Made by a program: the position numbers and the translations under genes. The notes beneath the pieces are model-generated. The model made no database searches. It saw only the letters and a list, made by a program, of their open reading frames with translations, and was not told the origin of the DNA. A stretch of 49,588 nt of DNA from JBDHTS01 sp044221445 (GTDB lineage: Bacteria; Pseudomonadota; Alphaproteobacteria; Micavibrionales; Micavibrionaceae), in contig JBGAPF010000018.1 in NCBI GenBank assembly GCA_044221445.1, positions 1 through 49,588 on the forward strand, in the 5' to 3' direction. Shown here one piece after another: positions 24,900 to 32,827 of this stretch; within the stretch, counting starts at the first letter, position 1; the number at the start of each line of letters is the position of its first letter.

Positions 24900-24924
24900 A
24901 AAAAAGGCGGGCCAAAAGCCCACC
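24900..24924 (-). promoter_or_regulatory. Attenuator-like terminator hairpin in front of rimP
   Basis: On the minus strand GGTGGGC-TTTTG-GCCCGCC forms a 7-bp stem (one G-U pair) followed by TTTTTTG. That is the full form of a Rho-independent terminator, pointing into rimP. No minus-strand gene ends directly before it; the + strand gene at 25086-25385 lies between it and trmB. It therefore sits in the operon leader, about 23 bases after the likely start of transcription, and would cut transcription before rimP unless relieved. Confidence 0.72.
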
Positions 24925-24953
24925 TGATCAGATAGAACAGGAAATGTGAAACT

Positions 24954-24982
24954 TATATAAAGCTCTAAATGTGTGAAAGCAA
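24954..24982 (-). promoter_or_regulatory. Probable promoter of the rimP-nusA-infB operon
   Basis: Read on the minus strand, TTGCTT (24982-24977) and TATATA (24959-24954) are spaced 17 bases apart. Transcription would begin near 24947, giving a leader of about 70 bases with the attenuator hairpin inside it. A second overlapping possibility uses TTGAAA further upstream. Confidence 0.5.
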
Positions 24983-25038
24983 GAACTTTCAATACTGTTT
25001 GCTATATATACCTATTTAGTTGATAGTTTATTATACAT

Positions 25039-25064
25039 ATGATAAAAATTAGTAATTATATCAT
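25039..25064 (+). promoter_or_regulatory. Imperfect dyad overlapping the promoter of the 25086 gene
   Basis: ATGATA and TATCAT flank an AT-rich centre to make a 26-base imperfect dyad (9 of 13 positions symmetric). A possible -10 TATGAT (25038-25043), 17 bases from TTTAGT, overlaps its left arm. It resembles a repressor operator, but the surrounding DNA is very AT-rich and the match may be chance. Confidence 0.35.
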
Positions 25065-25085
25065 GATGGATCAAAAAGGAATCAC

Positions 25086-25385
25086 ATGACAGTTTATGAT
25101 GCGCAAAGCGACGGAATAAGAAGAGAATATGTAGGAGATCCTGCTCAGTTAGCTTTTTTAAAAGCGGGTGTTAATCGTGCATTGGAAGTGATTGGCGCCG
25201 ATGGCTCGCCTAGCAATGAAACCGTTAACATACTGAAAGCTGCTAGAGGTGCCTTTTTGGCCGAATATTACACAGGTGATGGTTATAACGAGGATTTAGA
25301 TCTAGCTTTTGCCCGGACCATGGCTGGATCTTCTCAAGAAAAAATTTGTGCAATAACCAGCGCATTGAAAGCGACCCTGGGATAG
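25086..25385 (+). CDS. Hypothetical protein, 99 residues, AT-rich gene
   Basis: An AAAGGA ribosome site lies just upstream of the ATG at 25086. The product is small, acidic and mostly helical, with no membrane segment or signal peptide. A Gly/Tyr-rich middle reads AEYYTGDGYNEDLDLAFART. Base composition and codon use are clearly more AT-rich than in the flanking metK/trmB and rimP genes, which suggests a young or transferred gene. It interrupts the otherwise minus-strand trmB-rimP run. I do not recognise a family. Confidence 0.6.
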   Translation: MTVYDAQSDGIRREYVGDPAQLAFLKAGVNRALEVIGADGSPSNETVNILKAARGAFLAEYYTGDGYNEDLDLAFARTMAGSSQEKICAITSALKATLG

Positions 25386-25454
25386 ATACAGCTTGCTCTT
25401 TCAGTGAAGCGTATCCAACCTGACCGAGCTTTTTCAATTGCTTGAAGCAGTAAT

Positions 25455-25481
25455 GCTGTTCAAAAAATCTTTTTGAACAGC
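25455..25481. repeat. 12-bp perfect inverted repeat at the 3' end of trmB
   Basis: GCTGTTCAAAAA and TTTTTGAACAGC surround a 3-base loop. The repeat covers the last codons and stop of trmB. It could act as a bidirectional 3'-end hairpin for trmB and the facing 25086 gene, but there is no downstream T-tract in either direction. Confidence 0.6.
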
Positions 25482-26161
25482 AAGTAGGTTTGGGTTCTGC
25501 CTGCCCTCGTTCCCTTGGTCTCATAGCGGGTTTCAATCCAGTCTTCCGGCCTGGTTTTCCAGTCTTCCGCCGTTTCCGCCGTCCAGACGAAATCCGGATG
25601 ACGTGAAGCCTCCGTGACCATCCACTGGGCGAGATCGTCGACATCCGTCGCCATGATCAGCTGTCCGCCGCTCTTCAAAGCGCTGGAGAAAAAATCGAGG
25701 TTTTCCTGACTGATGATGCGTCTTTTATGATGACGCGTCTTCGGCCACGGATCGGGATTCAGGACGTAAATTCCGTCCAGGGCATTCTTTGGAAGGCGCC
25801 TGACGACAGGTATGGCATCGTCCATGCAGACACGGACGCGGCTTATGCAGTCCGGTTCGTCTTTGATGTCTTTTAAAAAGGCAGCCATGCCGTTGATGAA
25901 AGGCTCGGCGCCGATGTAATGCCGGTCGGGATGGCGGCGGAGCAGGGCAGACAAATGCTCCCCGCTGCCGAAGCCGATTTCCATCCATAAAGACGATGGC
26001 TCGGTCCCAAACATTCCAGAAAGATCAATCGGATCGGGCGATTCCGGAATTTGCAGCACGGGCAATAGCGTTTTAAGGACGGACTGACGCTGCCCTTTTA
26101 GCGGGCGACCGAGCCGCCGGCCGTAAACCCGGCGTTTGTCTTCAGGTGTGCCGCCGGACAT
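25460..26161 (-). CDS. trmB: TrmB, tRNA (guanine46-N7)-methyltransferase
   Basis: TrmB makes m7G46 in the variable loop of tRNAs, using SAM. The 233-residue protein begins with the typical RRVYGRRLGRPLKGQRQ segment. It has the SAM-binding motif LWMEIGFGSGEHLSALLR, then YIGAEPFINGMAAFL and the signature VLNPDPWPKTRHHKRRI. It ends in RYETKGTRAGRTQTYLLFK. The ATG directly follows the metK stop (TGAATG), so the SAM synthetase and a SAM user are co-translated. The pairing metK-trmB is conserved in alphaproteobacteria. Confidence 0.96.
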   Translation of the reverse strand: MSGGTPEDKRRVYGRRLGRPLKGQRQSVLKTLLPVLQIPESPDPIDLSGMFGTEPSSLWMEIGFGSGEHLSALLRRHPDRHYIGAEPFINGMAAFLKDIKDEPDCISRVRVCMDDAIPVVRRLPKNALDGIYVLNPDPWPKTRHHKRRIISQENLDFFSSALKSGGQLIMATDVDDLAQWMVTEASRHPDFVWTAETAEDWKTRPEDWIETRYETKGTRAGRTQTYLLFKKIF

Positions 26162-27346
26162 TCAGCCAAGTTCTTTTTGCAGCGCCTCGACAAGATCCAG
26201 CCGTTCCCAGCTGAACCCGCCATCGGCCTCGGGGGCGCGTCCAAAATGACCATAGGCGGCGGTGCGTGCATAAATCGGGCGGTTCATTTTAAGATGTTCG
26301 CGGATCCCGCGCGGGCTGAGGTCGATGACATGTCCCAAAGCCTTTATAATTTTCGCCTCGGGGATCGATCCTGTGCCGTGAGTGTTCACGTAAACCGACA
26401 GCGGCTTGCTCACCCCGATTGCATATGAAAGCTGAACGGTACAGCGGCCGGCATATCCCGCCGCCACAATGTTTTTTGCCACATAGCGCGCGGCATAGGC
26501 GGCTGATCTGTCGACTTTGGTGGGATCCTTGCCCGAAAAAGCGCCGCCGCCATGGGGGCAGGAGCCGCCGTAAGTGTCGACGATGATCTTGCGACCGGTA
26601 AGGCCGGTATCGCCAACGGGCCCGCCGATGACGAAGCGGCCCGTCGGGTTGACGTAGAATTCGTTTTCAGGGCACATCCAGCCTTCGGGAAGAATTTTCA
26701 TGACGTGAGGGCGGACCCATTCCCGCACCTCTTCCTGTTCGACCCCCTCGTCATGCTGGGTCGACACGACGATCGAGGTGGCGTGCACGGGCCTGCCGCC
26801 ACGATATTCAAGCGATACCTGCGATTTGGCGTCGGGCCCCAGCTTCGCAAGCACGCCGGAATGGCGCGCATCGGCCAGCGACTTCAGGATCGCGTGGGAA
26901 TAATGGATGGCCGCGGGCATCAGGGCTTCGGTTTCACGGCAGGCATAGCCGAACATGATGCCCTGGTCGCCCGCGCCTTCATCCTTATTGCCCGCCGCGT
27001 CGACCCCGACGGCGATATCGGCTGACTGTTTATGGACTTTCACGTCGACATCGATCGTCTTCCAGTGGAAATCCTGCTGCTCGTAGCCGATTTTCTTAAT
27101 GACGTTGCGCGCGGTCTCTTCCATCGCTTCGTGCGTGATACTGTCGCGCGCCTCGCCGAAGATGCCAAGGTAATTGCTGGTGGCCACGCATTCGATGGCG
27201 GCGCGGCATTCAGGATCGGATTCGATGCAAAGATCCAGGATAGCGTCCGAAACCTGGTCGCATATTTTGTCAGGGTGACCTTCGGCAACGGATTCCGATG
27301 TGAAATGAAAATCTTTCAGTTCTGCGTTCGCGTCAATATCGGACAT
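26162..27346 (-). CDS. metK: MetK, S-adenosylmethionine synthetase
   Basis: MetK makes SAM from methionine and ATP. The product shows FTSESVAEGHPDKICDQVSD at the start and DQGIMFGYACRETEALMPAA, the methionine/ATP loop motif. The P-loop-like GGGAFSGKDPTKVDRSAAY is also present, and the end ARTAAYGHFGR is conserved. I give the ATG at 27346 (394 residues). An ATG ten codons upstream (27376) has GGGGA at better spacing and is a real alternative. The C terminus runs straight into trmB. I see no SAM riboswitch in the 120 bases upstream. Confidence 0.97.
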   Translation of the reverse strand: MSDIDANAELKDFHFTSESVAEGHPDKICDQVSDAILDLCIESDPECRAAIECVATSNYLGIFGEARDSITHEAMEETARNVIKKIGYEQQDFHWKTIDVDVKVHKQSADIAVGVDAAGNKDEGAGDQGIMFGYACRETEALMPAAIHYSHAILKSLADARHSGVLAKLGPDAKSQVSLEYRGGRPVHATSIVVSTQHDEGVEQEEVREWVRPHVMKILPEGWMCPENEFYVNPTGRFVIGGPVGDTGLTGRKIIVDTYGGSCPHGGGAFSGKDPTKVDRSAAYAARYVAKNIVAAGYAGRCTVQLSYAIGVSKPLSVYVNTHGTGSIPEAKIIKALGHVIDLSPRGIREHLKMNRPIYARTAAYGHFGRAPEADGGFSWERLDLVEALQKELG

Positions 27347-27395
27347 TTTAGCGGCTGTTCCGGCAAGATGTGGCATGATCAGTATGTCCCCACAT

Positions 27396-27421
27396 AACGT
27401 TCATCATAATAGTTAACGTTA
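27396..27421. promoter_or_regulatory. Paired AACGTT palindromes upstream of metK
   Basis: AACGTT occurs at 27396-27401 and again inside TAACGTTA at 27414-27421, with centres 19 bases apart. A TTGACG -35-like hexamer (minus strand, 27428-27423) lies just upstream, but I see no good -10. The arrangement, about two helical turns apart, could be a regulator binding site for metK. Confidence 0.3.
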
Positions 27422-27468
27422 CCGTCAAGAACGCAGGGGATCAAGCAGGAATGCCGGGAAAACCGGCC

Positions 27469-27948
27469 TTATTTCATCTTCTGGGCCATGGAGCGCAGAA
27501 TTTTCAAAAGATCCTTGCGATCCTTCGGCTCCTGGACGGAATAATAGATGCGCAACAGCTCTATGGTTTCCTTGTCGTACAGACGTTCGTCGGCGACAAA
27601 GCCTTCCTGGTCGTTGTCGGCCATGCCGCCCTTGAAATTATAAAGGCCGGACGCCCGCGACGTGTCCGTGTACTGCTCGAAGAAAAAAGCCACAGGCACA
27701 TCAAGGATTTTGCTGAATTGATAAAGCCGGCTCGCGCTGACACGGTTCGCGCCGCGTTCGTATTTCTGAACCTGCTGAAAGGTCAGGCCGACTGATTCTG
27801 CGAGTTTTTCCTGGCTCATGCCGAGAAGCGACCTGCGCATGCGCAGACGACCGCCGACATGGGCGTCGACCGGATTGGCGCGGCCCTTTTTACCGATACG
27901 GCTGTCTACCGGTTTCTTTTTACGTACAGCGGCTTTTTTCGTGACCAT
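27469..27948 (-). CDS. XRE-family HTH regulator (PraR/PhrR-like)
   Basis: The 159-residue protein has a basic N-terminal arm (residues 1-28). A lambda-repressor-type helix-turn-helix follows at about 32-86 (RMRRSLLGMSQEKLAESVGL, TFQQVQKYERGANRVSASRL), then FSKILDVPVAFFFEQY. The C-terminal part is variable and ends in DRKDLLKILRSMAQKMK. This layout and its location between lnt and metK match the PraR/PhrR group of alphaproteobacterial regulators. A perfect palindrome in its own promoter region suggests autoregulation. Its targets cannot be read from the sequence. Confidence 0.88.
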   Translation of the reverse strand: MVTKKAAVRKKKPVDSRIGKKGRANPVDAHVGGRLRMRRSLLGMSQEKLAESVGLTFQQVQKYERGANRVSASRLYQFSKILDVPVAFFFEQYTDTSRASGLYNFKGGMADNDQEGFVADERLYDKETIELLRIYYSVQEPKDRKDLLKILRSMAQKMK

Positions 27949-28021
27949 GATTTACAAACCTTGCGCATGAATTCCGCGCATAAATAAAGAGTTTTCAGAA
28001 TGAAGGCAATTTACCTAGGCA

Positions 28022-28033
28022 ATACATATGTAT
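28022..28033. promoter_or_regulatory. Perfect 12-bp palindrome upstream of the HTH gene
   Basis: ATACATATGTAT is a perfect palindrome 74 bases before the regulator's ATG. On the minus strand it falls between TTGCAT and TAAATT, which could serve as -35 and -10 with an 18-base spacer. This is the usual place for an autorepressor operator. Confidence 0.4.
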
Positions 28034-28065
28034 GCAAGCGAAACTTTTTCAACTGACCATAAGTA

Positions 28066-29655
28066 TTAATCCAAAGTTTTTTGTTTGCCTCTTCCGACAA
28101 AAGCTGCACAGCACAAAATACCGATCAAAGCCAGAGCAAGCCAGTCACCGAAACGGGCATATAACGTCCGCACACGCGTTGCCTCAGGCAATGAGATATT
28201 ACTGGATGTCACCGCGAACAGGTCTGATCGCCACAAATATCGGCCGTAAGGATCGATAACCGCCGAAATGCCGGTATTAGCGGCGCGCGCCATGGGCACA
28301 CCCTCTTCGATGGCGCGGAAGCGGGCGATGGAAAGATGCTGGCGCGGGCCAGCACTGTCACCATACCAGCCGTCATTCGTGACGTTCAGCAATAAGCCGG
28401 GACGCGCGCCGCGCGGGACGACATGTCCGGGAAATATGACCTCGTAACATATAGTCGGGCTGACGGTGAACGCCTTATTAGGTCCGAGAGGGATGGCGAG
28501 AACGCCCGGGCCTCCGCCGGATTCAAAACCGTCTGTCGCCACCATGGGGTTGGCGGGAATCCAGCGGCTGAAAGGGATATACTCCCCAAAGGGCACCAGG
28601 TGAGATTTATCGTATGTTTCGATGCGGTTCAGGTTGCGGTCGTAAATGCCGATACTGTTATAGAATTTTTCCTTGCCGCCCGCCGTTTCCCAGCGCAACA
28701 GACCTGTAGCGAGATAGAAATTGCGCGGATATAGGCTGAACTCGTTCTTCAGGACGTTCAGAGCAATCGGATGCTGAATCACGTCCTGGGTTACGGCTGT
28801 TTCCGGCCAGATCATCAGAACGGTGGCGTCGGGCCTTGCCTTGAAATTATCAGCCGACGACGCGGCGGCGATACGCTGAAAGCTGTCTATGGCTTTTTCG
28901 AGATTCCATTTCATGGATTGCGGAATGGACGGCTGGACGATGCGCAGAATGAAATTGTCTTTATACTTCGTCGGGTTTGCGTCCAGCCGCTGATGGCCCC
29001 ATACAAAACATGTTCCCAGCAGGCCGTACAGGATAAGAGCCGTTACGGTTTTGAACGTTCGGCTTCCTTTACTGACAAAAAGAAAGCCGGGGGCGGCGGC
29101 CCACAGAACCGTCAGAACGGTCAGGCCGTAAACACCGAAGATAGACACCGTCTGGGCGATGCTCGCAACCCCATCCCACCCATAACCGTAGAGATTCCAC
29201 GGAAAGCCGGTGAATACATGACCGCGCAGCCATTCGAACAGGCTGATAAACCCCGAAAAGGCCAGCAGGCCCGACAGTCCGCTCATGTCCGAAAGCCGCC
29301 TGCAGAGCAGGGAGGCCAGTCCGGTAAAGATGGACAAAAGGGCCGGAAGTCCTGCTATCGCAAGCGGAATAACCCAGGAATAAGTGCTGCCGTCCACGGT
29401 AAGGGCGTTGGCGATCCAGGACAGACCGAAGACGAAATAGCCGAAGCCGAACATCCACCCATAAAAAAAAGCCTCTTTTTTTGTCTGCGTCCGCGACAAC
29501 AGGATATAAAAAGCGCTGAAGCCGAACCACAGCGTCGCCCATAAGGAATGGGGCGGCAGGGCCGGAACCATGACGGCCCCGGCGATGAAAGGCGCCGCAA
29601 GGCGTATATAAAGCGGGCGGCTTTCAAACGAGCGCAATGCCTGAGGTAATGCCAT
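28066..29655 (-). CDS. lnt: Lnt, apolipoprotein N-acyltransferase
   Basis: Lnt adds the third acyl chain to outer-membrane lipoproteins at the inner membrane. The 529-residue protein has an N-terminal membrane part with five or six helices (to about residue 220). A periplasmic nitrilase domain follows with the Glu/Lys/Cys triad: IWPETAVTQD, YDKSHLVPFGEYIPFSRW and PTICYEVIFPGH. NVTNDGWYGDSAGPRQHL is also conserved. One last membrane helix closes it. I use the ATG at 29655; an ATG six codons upstream is possible. It lies 51 bases after corC. Confidence 0.96.
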   Translation of the reverse strand: MALPQALRSFESRPLYIRLAAPFIAGAVMVPALPPHSLWATLWFGFSAFYILLSRTQTKKEAFFYGWMFGFGYFVFGLSWIANALTVDGSTYSWVIPLAIAGLPALLSIFTGLASLLCRRLSDMSGLSGLLAFSGFISLFEWLRGHVFTGFPWNLYGYGWDGVASIAQTVSIFGVYGLTVLTVLWAAAPGFLFVSKGSRTFKTVTALILYGLLGTCFVWGHQRLDANPTKYKDNFILRIVQPSIPQSMKWNLEKAIDSFQRIAAASSADNFKARPDATVLMIWPETAVTQDVIQHPIALNVLKNEFSLYPRNFYLATGLLRWETAGGKEKFYNSIGIYDRNLNRIETYDKSHLVPFGEYIPFSRWIPANPMVATDGFESGGGPGVLAIPLGPNKAFTVSPTICYEVIFPGHVVPRGARPGLLLNVTNDGWYGDSAGPRQHLSIARFRAIEEGVPMARAANTGISAVIDPYGRYLWRSDLFAVTSSNISLPEATRVRTLYARFGDWLALALIGILCCAAFVGRGKQKTLD

Positions 29656-29706
29656 GTCGTGTCCGGGGAACATATAAAACGCGGAGACAGCTATATAGCG
29701 CCGTTC

Positions 29707-30690
29707 TCAGCTTTGGGGAATATTCTTGATAAGCAGGCGCTTCACCCGGCGCAGATCGGCATCGATGACTTCGAAAATCATACCCGAAGAATGAGTGATG
29801 ATTTCACCGCGGGCGGGGATCCGACCGGCCAGCGCGAAGACAAGTCCGCCGAGCGTATCGATATCCTCGCGCTCGTCTTCCGTAAGAATGCTGCCGAAGC
29901 GTTCCTCGAATTCGTCCGTATCGACGCGGCCGTCGGCCTCGACCGTGCCGTCGGCCAGGCGGTTCAAATGCGGCTGGGCTTCCTGATCGTACTCGTCCTC
30001 GACCTCCCCGACGATGGATTCAATCACGTCGCCGATGGTCGCCAGGCCGTCGATCCCGCCGTATTCGTCGACCACCAGCGCCATGTGGCGGCGTTTCTGT
30101 TTCATCATCAGCAGCAGGTCGAGCACGGGCATGGACGGGGCGACGATCGGCACGTCGCGAACAAGGTCGGGAATATGCACGGCCTGACCCTTGGCAAGCG
30201 TGGCAAGAATATCCTTGATATGAATGGTGCCCAGAACGTCATCGAGCGATTCCCGGTAAACGGGCAGGCGGCTGAACTGTTCTTCCGCCAGCAGGGACAA
30301 CAGGTCTTTCTGGGACGTGTTCACATCGATGGCGACGATATCGACGCGCGGGATCATAACATCCATGACATTCAGGTCGCGCAGTTTCAAGATATTGCCG
30401 ATCAGGGACCGTTCCTGGCCGTTCAGCGAGGCAAGACTGCCATCCGCTTCCGCTTCCTCGATATACTCCTCAAGCGCTTCGCGCAGGGTCGTGTCGGATT
30501 TGCCTTTCACCATGGTTTTCAACCAGTCAACGACGCCGGGGGCGAACCGTTCCTTTATCGGGGCTTCGGGATTGTTCTGCTGTTCGGGGGTCTGGACGAT
30601 ATGAAGGCTGGACACGCCGCCCTTCCGCTTCTTTTCCGGGACTTCGCCGGGGCCGCTTTCGCCCGTTTCGGCTTCATTCATCTTAAACAT
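29707..30690 (-). CDS. corC: CorC/HlyC-type CBS-domain protein
   Basis: This 327-residue soluble protein has paired CBS domains (VMDVMIPRVDIVAIDVNTSQ to LLSLLAEEQFSRLPVYRESL, and the second around MALVVDEYGGIDGLATIGDV). A C-terminal CorC_HlyC transporter-associated domain follows (ADGTVEADGRVDTDEFEE to the end). Members are linked to magnesium/cobalt efflux and, in the ybeZ-ybeY-corC-lnt cluster, to envelope stress. The first ATG after ybeY is at 30690, four bases past its stop; an ATG three codons later has better ribosome-site spacing. No DUF21 membrane domain is present. Confidence 0.93.
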   Translation of the reverse strand: MFKMNEAETGESGPGEVPEKKRKGGVSSLHIVQTPEQQNNPEAPIKERFAPGVVDWLKTMVKGKSDTTLREALEEYIEEAEADGSLASLNGQERSLIGNILKLRDLNVMDVMIPRVDIVAIDVNTSQKDLLSLLAEEQFSRLPVYRESLDDVLGTIHIKDILATLAKGQAVHIPDLVRDVPIVAPSMPVLDLLLMMKQKRRHMALVVDEYGGIDGLATIGDVIESIVGEVEDEYDQEAQPHLNRLADGTVEADGRVDTDEFEERFGSILTEDEREDIDTLGGLVFALAGRIPARGEIITHSSGMIFEVIDADLRRVKRLLIKNIPQS

Positions 30691-30694
30691 CCCG

Positions 30695-31219
30695 TCATTC
30701 TGGCATAAAATCCGGATTTTTATAAGGATTTTCAATCCCGAGATTCGCGAGAACCGTAATTTCAAGGGATTCCATAGCGTCGGCCTCGCCCGGCTCCCTA
30801 TGATCGTACCCCAGGAGGTGGAGCGTCCCATGCACGACAAGATGGGTAAAATGGCCGGAGAGCGCTTTTTCCTGCTCTTCCGCCTCTCTTTTCAGCGTTT
30901 CCAGCGCCAGCACCATGTCGCCCAGGTGAAACGGGCCGGGCAGGGAGGCCAGGGTAACGCTGTCGGGATCGTCAAGGGTCGCAAAGGACAGCACGTTGGT
31001 CGGCTTGTCCTGGTTCCGGTATTCGCGGTTAAGAGTCCGAATGTCAGAATCGCCGGTGAGAAGCACGGACAGTTCAAGGTCTTTTGGGCTTTTCAAGGCC
31101 GAAGGCATCGCGGCATCTCTGAGCGTAGCCTCGACGGCGGTTTTGACTAAAGGCAAAGGATCGAAATCCTGGTCCTCCCAGCCTGGGTCGCTGACGGTGA
31201 TGTCGATTTCCACGGTCAA
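30695..31219 (-). CDS. ybeY: YbeY, endoribonuclease / rRNA maturation factor
   Basis: YbeY is a zinc-dependent RNase involved in 16S 3'-end maturation and 70S quality control. The 174-residue product has the zinc motif HGTLHLLGYDH (H-x3-H-x5-H) near residues 127-137. Preceding it are LNREYRNQDKPTNVLSFA and GDMVLALETLKREA, all family landmarks. The start is a TTG at 31219 that overlaps the phoH stop (TTGA). A GTG two codons later is the only other near choice. The overlap suggests strict coupling to phoH, its usual partner. Confidence 0.95.
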   Translation of the reverse strand: MTVEIDITVSDPGWEDQDFDPLPLVKTAVEATLRDAAMPSALKSPKDLELSVLLTGDSDIRTLNREYRNQDKPTNVLSFATLDDPDSVTLASLPGPFHLGDMVLALETLKREAEEQEKALSGHFTHLVVHGTLHLLGYDHREPGEADAMESLEITVLANLGIENPYKNPDFMPE

Positions 31220-32193
31220 TTCTTTTTGCGGCCTTCGTAAGCCTGCACGATACGCTCGACGATCTTGCTGCGCACGACATCGGTGTGGGTGAAACGGATA
31301 AAAGAAATGTCCTCAACGCCTTTGAGGATTTCAGACGCTTCCATAAGGCCGGAGCGCGTGCCGTCCGGCAGGTCGATCTGGCTGGGGTCGCCGGTCACCG
31401 CCATGTAGGAATTTTCACCGAGGCGGGTCAGGAACATCAGCATCTGCATGGTCGTGGTGTTCTGCGCCTCGTCAAGAATGACGAACGCATTGTTGAGGGT
31501 GCGTCCGCGCATGAAAGCCAGCGGCGCGATCTCGATCTCCTCGGCCAGCAGCTTTTTTTCCACTTTTTCGCCCGGCATCAGGTCATGCAGGGAATCGTAA
31601 AGCGGGCGCATATAAGGATCCATTTTCTCCCTCATCTCGCCGGGCAGGAAACCGATTCGCTCTCCTGCCTCGACAGCGGGGCGCGACAGGATGATCCGTT
31701 CGACTTTTCCTGTCTCCATCATCTCGACCGCACGCGCGACGGCCAGATACGTCTTGCCGGTGCCCGCAGGACCGAGCCCGAACACAAGCTGGTTGCTTTT
31801 CAGGGCATTGATGTAAGCGGCCTGCTGCGGCGTGCGGGCGTTGACGCGCTTCTTGCGCGTCACGATTGCGTTTTCGTTCACGTTGAATCCTTCGATGGAC
31901 CCGTTCTCGTCATGCTTGCCGTTTTCGTTGAGAAATCTGATGGCGGCGTCGACTTCGCCCGGTCCCACATGCTGGCTTTTTTTGACACGGCTCCATAAAG
32001 CCTCAAGAACGGCGCGGGCCTTTTCGGCCTGTTGCGGCGCACCGCTTATTGTGAGTTCGTTGCCGCGGTCGCCGATCTCCACATGCAGGGCCGCTTCGAT
32101 TTTTTTCAGGTGGCCGTTCTGTTCCCCGTAAAGCATTGGCAGAAGACGGTTATCTTCGAATACGATATGTTCCTGCAGTGTGGTTTTCGGAAT
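31216..32193 (-). CDS. ybeZ: PhoH/YbeZ-family ATPase, probable ATT start
   Basis: YbeZ is a PhoH-type P-loop ATPase that works with YbeY on rRNA. The motifs are clear: RTPQQAAYINALKSNQLVFG, Walker A GPAGTGKT, the RPAVEAGERIGFLPGEMREK loop, Walker B FVILDEAQN, and TGDPSQIDLPDGTRSGL. The first ATG (32136) would cut a conserved N-terminal strand (EHIVFEDNRLLPMLYGEQ). The frame continues 19 codons up to an ATT at 32193, exactly 8 nt after AAGGAG. The next in-frame codon group upstream contains TAA. No ATG, GTG or TTG exists in between. With ATT the length is 325 residues, normal for the family. Confidence 0.93.
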   Translation of the reverse strand: MPKTTLQEHIVFEDNRLLPMLYGEQNGHLKKIEAALHVEIGDRGNELTISGAPQQAEKARAVLEALWSRVKKSQHVGPGEVDAAIRFLNENGKHDENGSIEGFNVNENAIVTRKKRVNARTPQQAAYINALKSNQLVFGLGPAGTGKTYLAVARAVEMMETGKVERIILSRPAVEAGERIGFLPGEMREKMDPYMRPLYDSLHDLMPGEKVEKKLLAEEIEIAPLAFMRGRTLNNAFVILDEAQNTTTMQMLMFLTRLGENSYMAVTGDPSQIDLPDGTRSGLMEASEILKGVEDISFIRFTHTDVVRSKIVERIVQAYEGRKKN

Positions 32194-32267
32194 GGCCCTG
32201 ACTCCTTATCTAAAGGTAAATTTTATTATAATATGATTAGGGAAGACTTAAAGGGCATAGGGATGTT

Positions 32268-32827
32268 TTAGGCGGATAAAGCCATCTTTTTTTCTGCAGG
32301 GAACGCTATAACGAGCGCATCCGATGGGTGCGCGTCAAATGACCGGTTCGCTTTATGCATAATCCTGTCGCAGGCTTTTCGGGCGAGCTTGTGCGCTTCG
32401 ACGTGAAAAACGCGACTCACGCTGTTTACCAGGTTTGATGATACATAATTATGCCGGGAAATTTGATCCTTCAGAGCAACCAGCGCAAAGAGAAGAGTTG
32501 GCTTGCGTTCCGACCTTTTCATCCATTTTTCAAGCGCGTTCCTGCTTCTCAACGCTTTCGCAAGGCCGGCTCGTCAGTATGAACGATAATGTTGGCCGGA
32601 TCCTGTATGGCATGAAGGGCGTAACAGACGGCATAGATTTCGGCGATGGTGGACGAGCCGTCGGATCGATGGCCGATTTCCTGGTTGCTCCGTAAATACT
32701 TTTCTTGATGATGGCCTTTCAGGATGACCCAGCCGGCACCCATGACACGCCCATTTTTGTAGGCGCTTCCATCCGAATAAATATTATAAAAACCTGGCTT
32801 TTTGCTTCTTCTTTTTTTACCAGTCAC
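32268..32827 (-). pseudogene. RNase H-like protein, split by a -1 frame change
   Basis: The first frame (GTG at 32827 to TGA at 32549) has the RNase HI start FYNIYSDGSAYKNGRVMGAG, the glutamate motif STIAEIYAVCYALHAI and the aspartate IIVHTDEPAL. The continuation lies in the -1 frame (KALRSRNALEKWMKRSERKP to HVEAHKLARKACDRIMHKA, end 32268). One missing base near 32560 would join them. The second frame also opens with TTG overlapping the first stop (TTGA), so coupled translation of two pieces is conceivable. The position of the fourth catalytic Asp appears to be His. The first piece follows miaB directly (TGAGTG). Confidence 0.72.

Noticed and set aside
27347..27468. SAM riboswitch in front of metK
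   Set aside because: The region is short and AT-rich in part, with only AACGTT palindromes and a weak 5-bp hairpin; I see no SAM-II or SAM-V-like conserved core.
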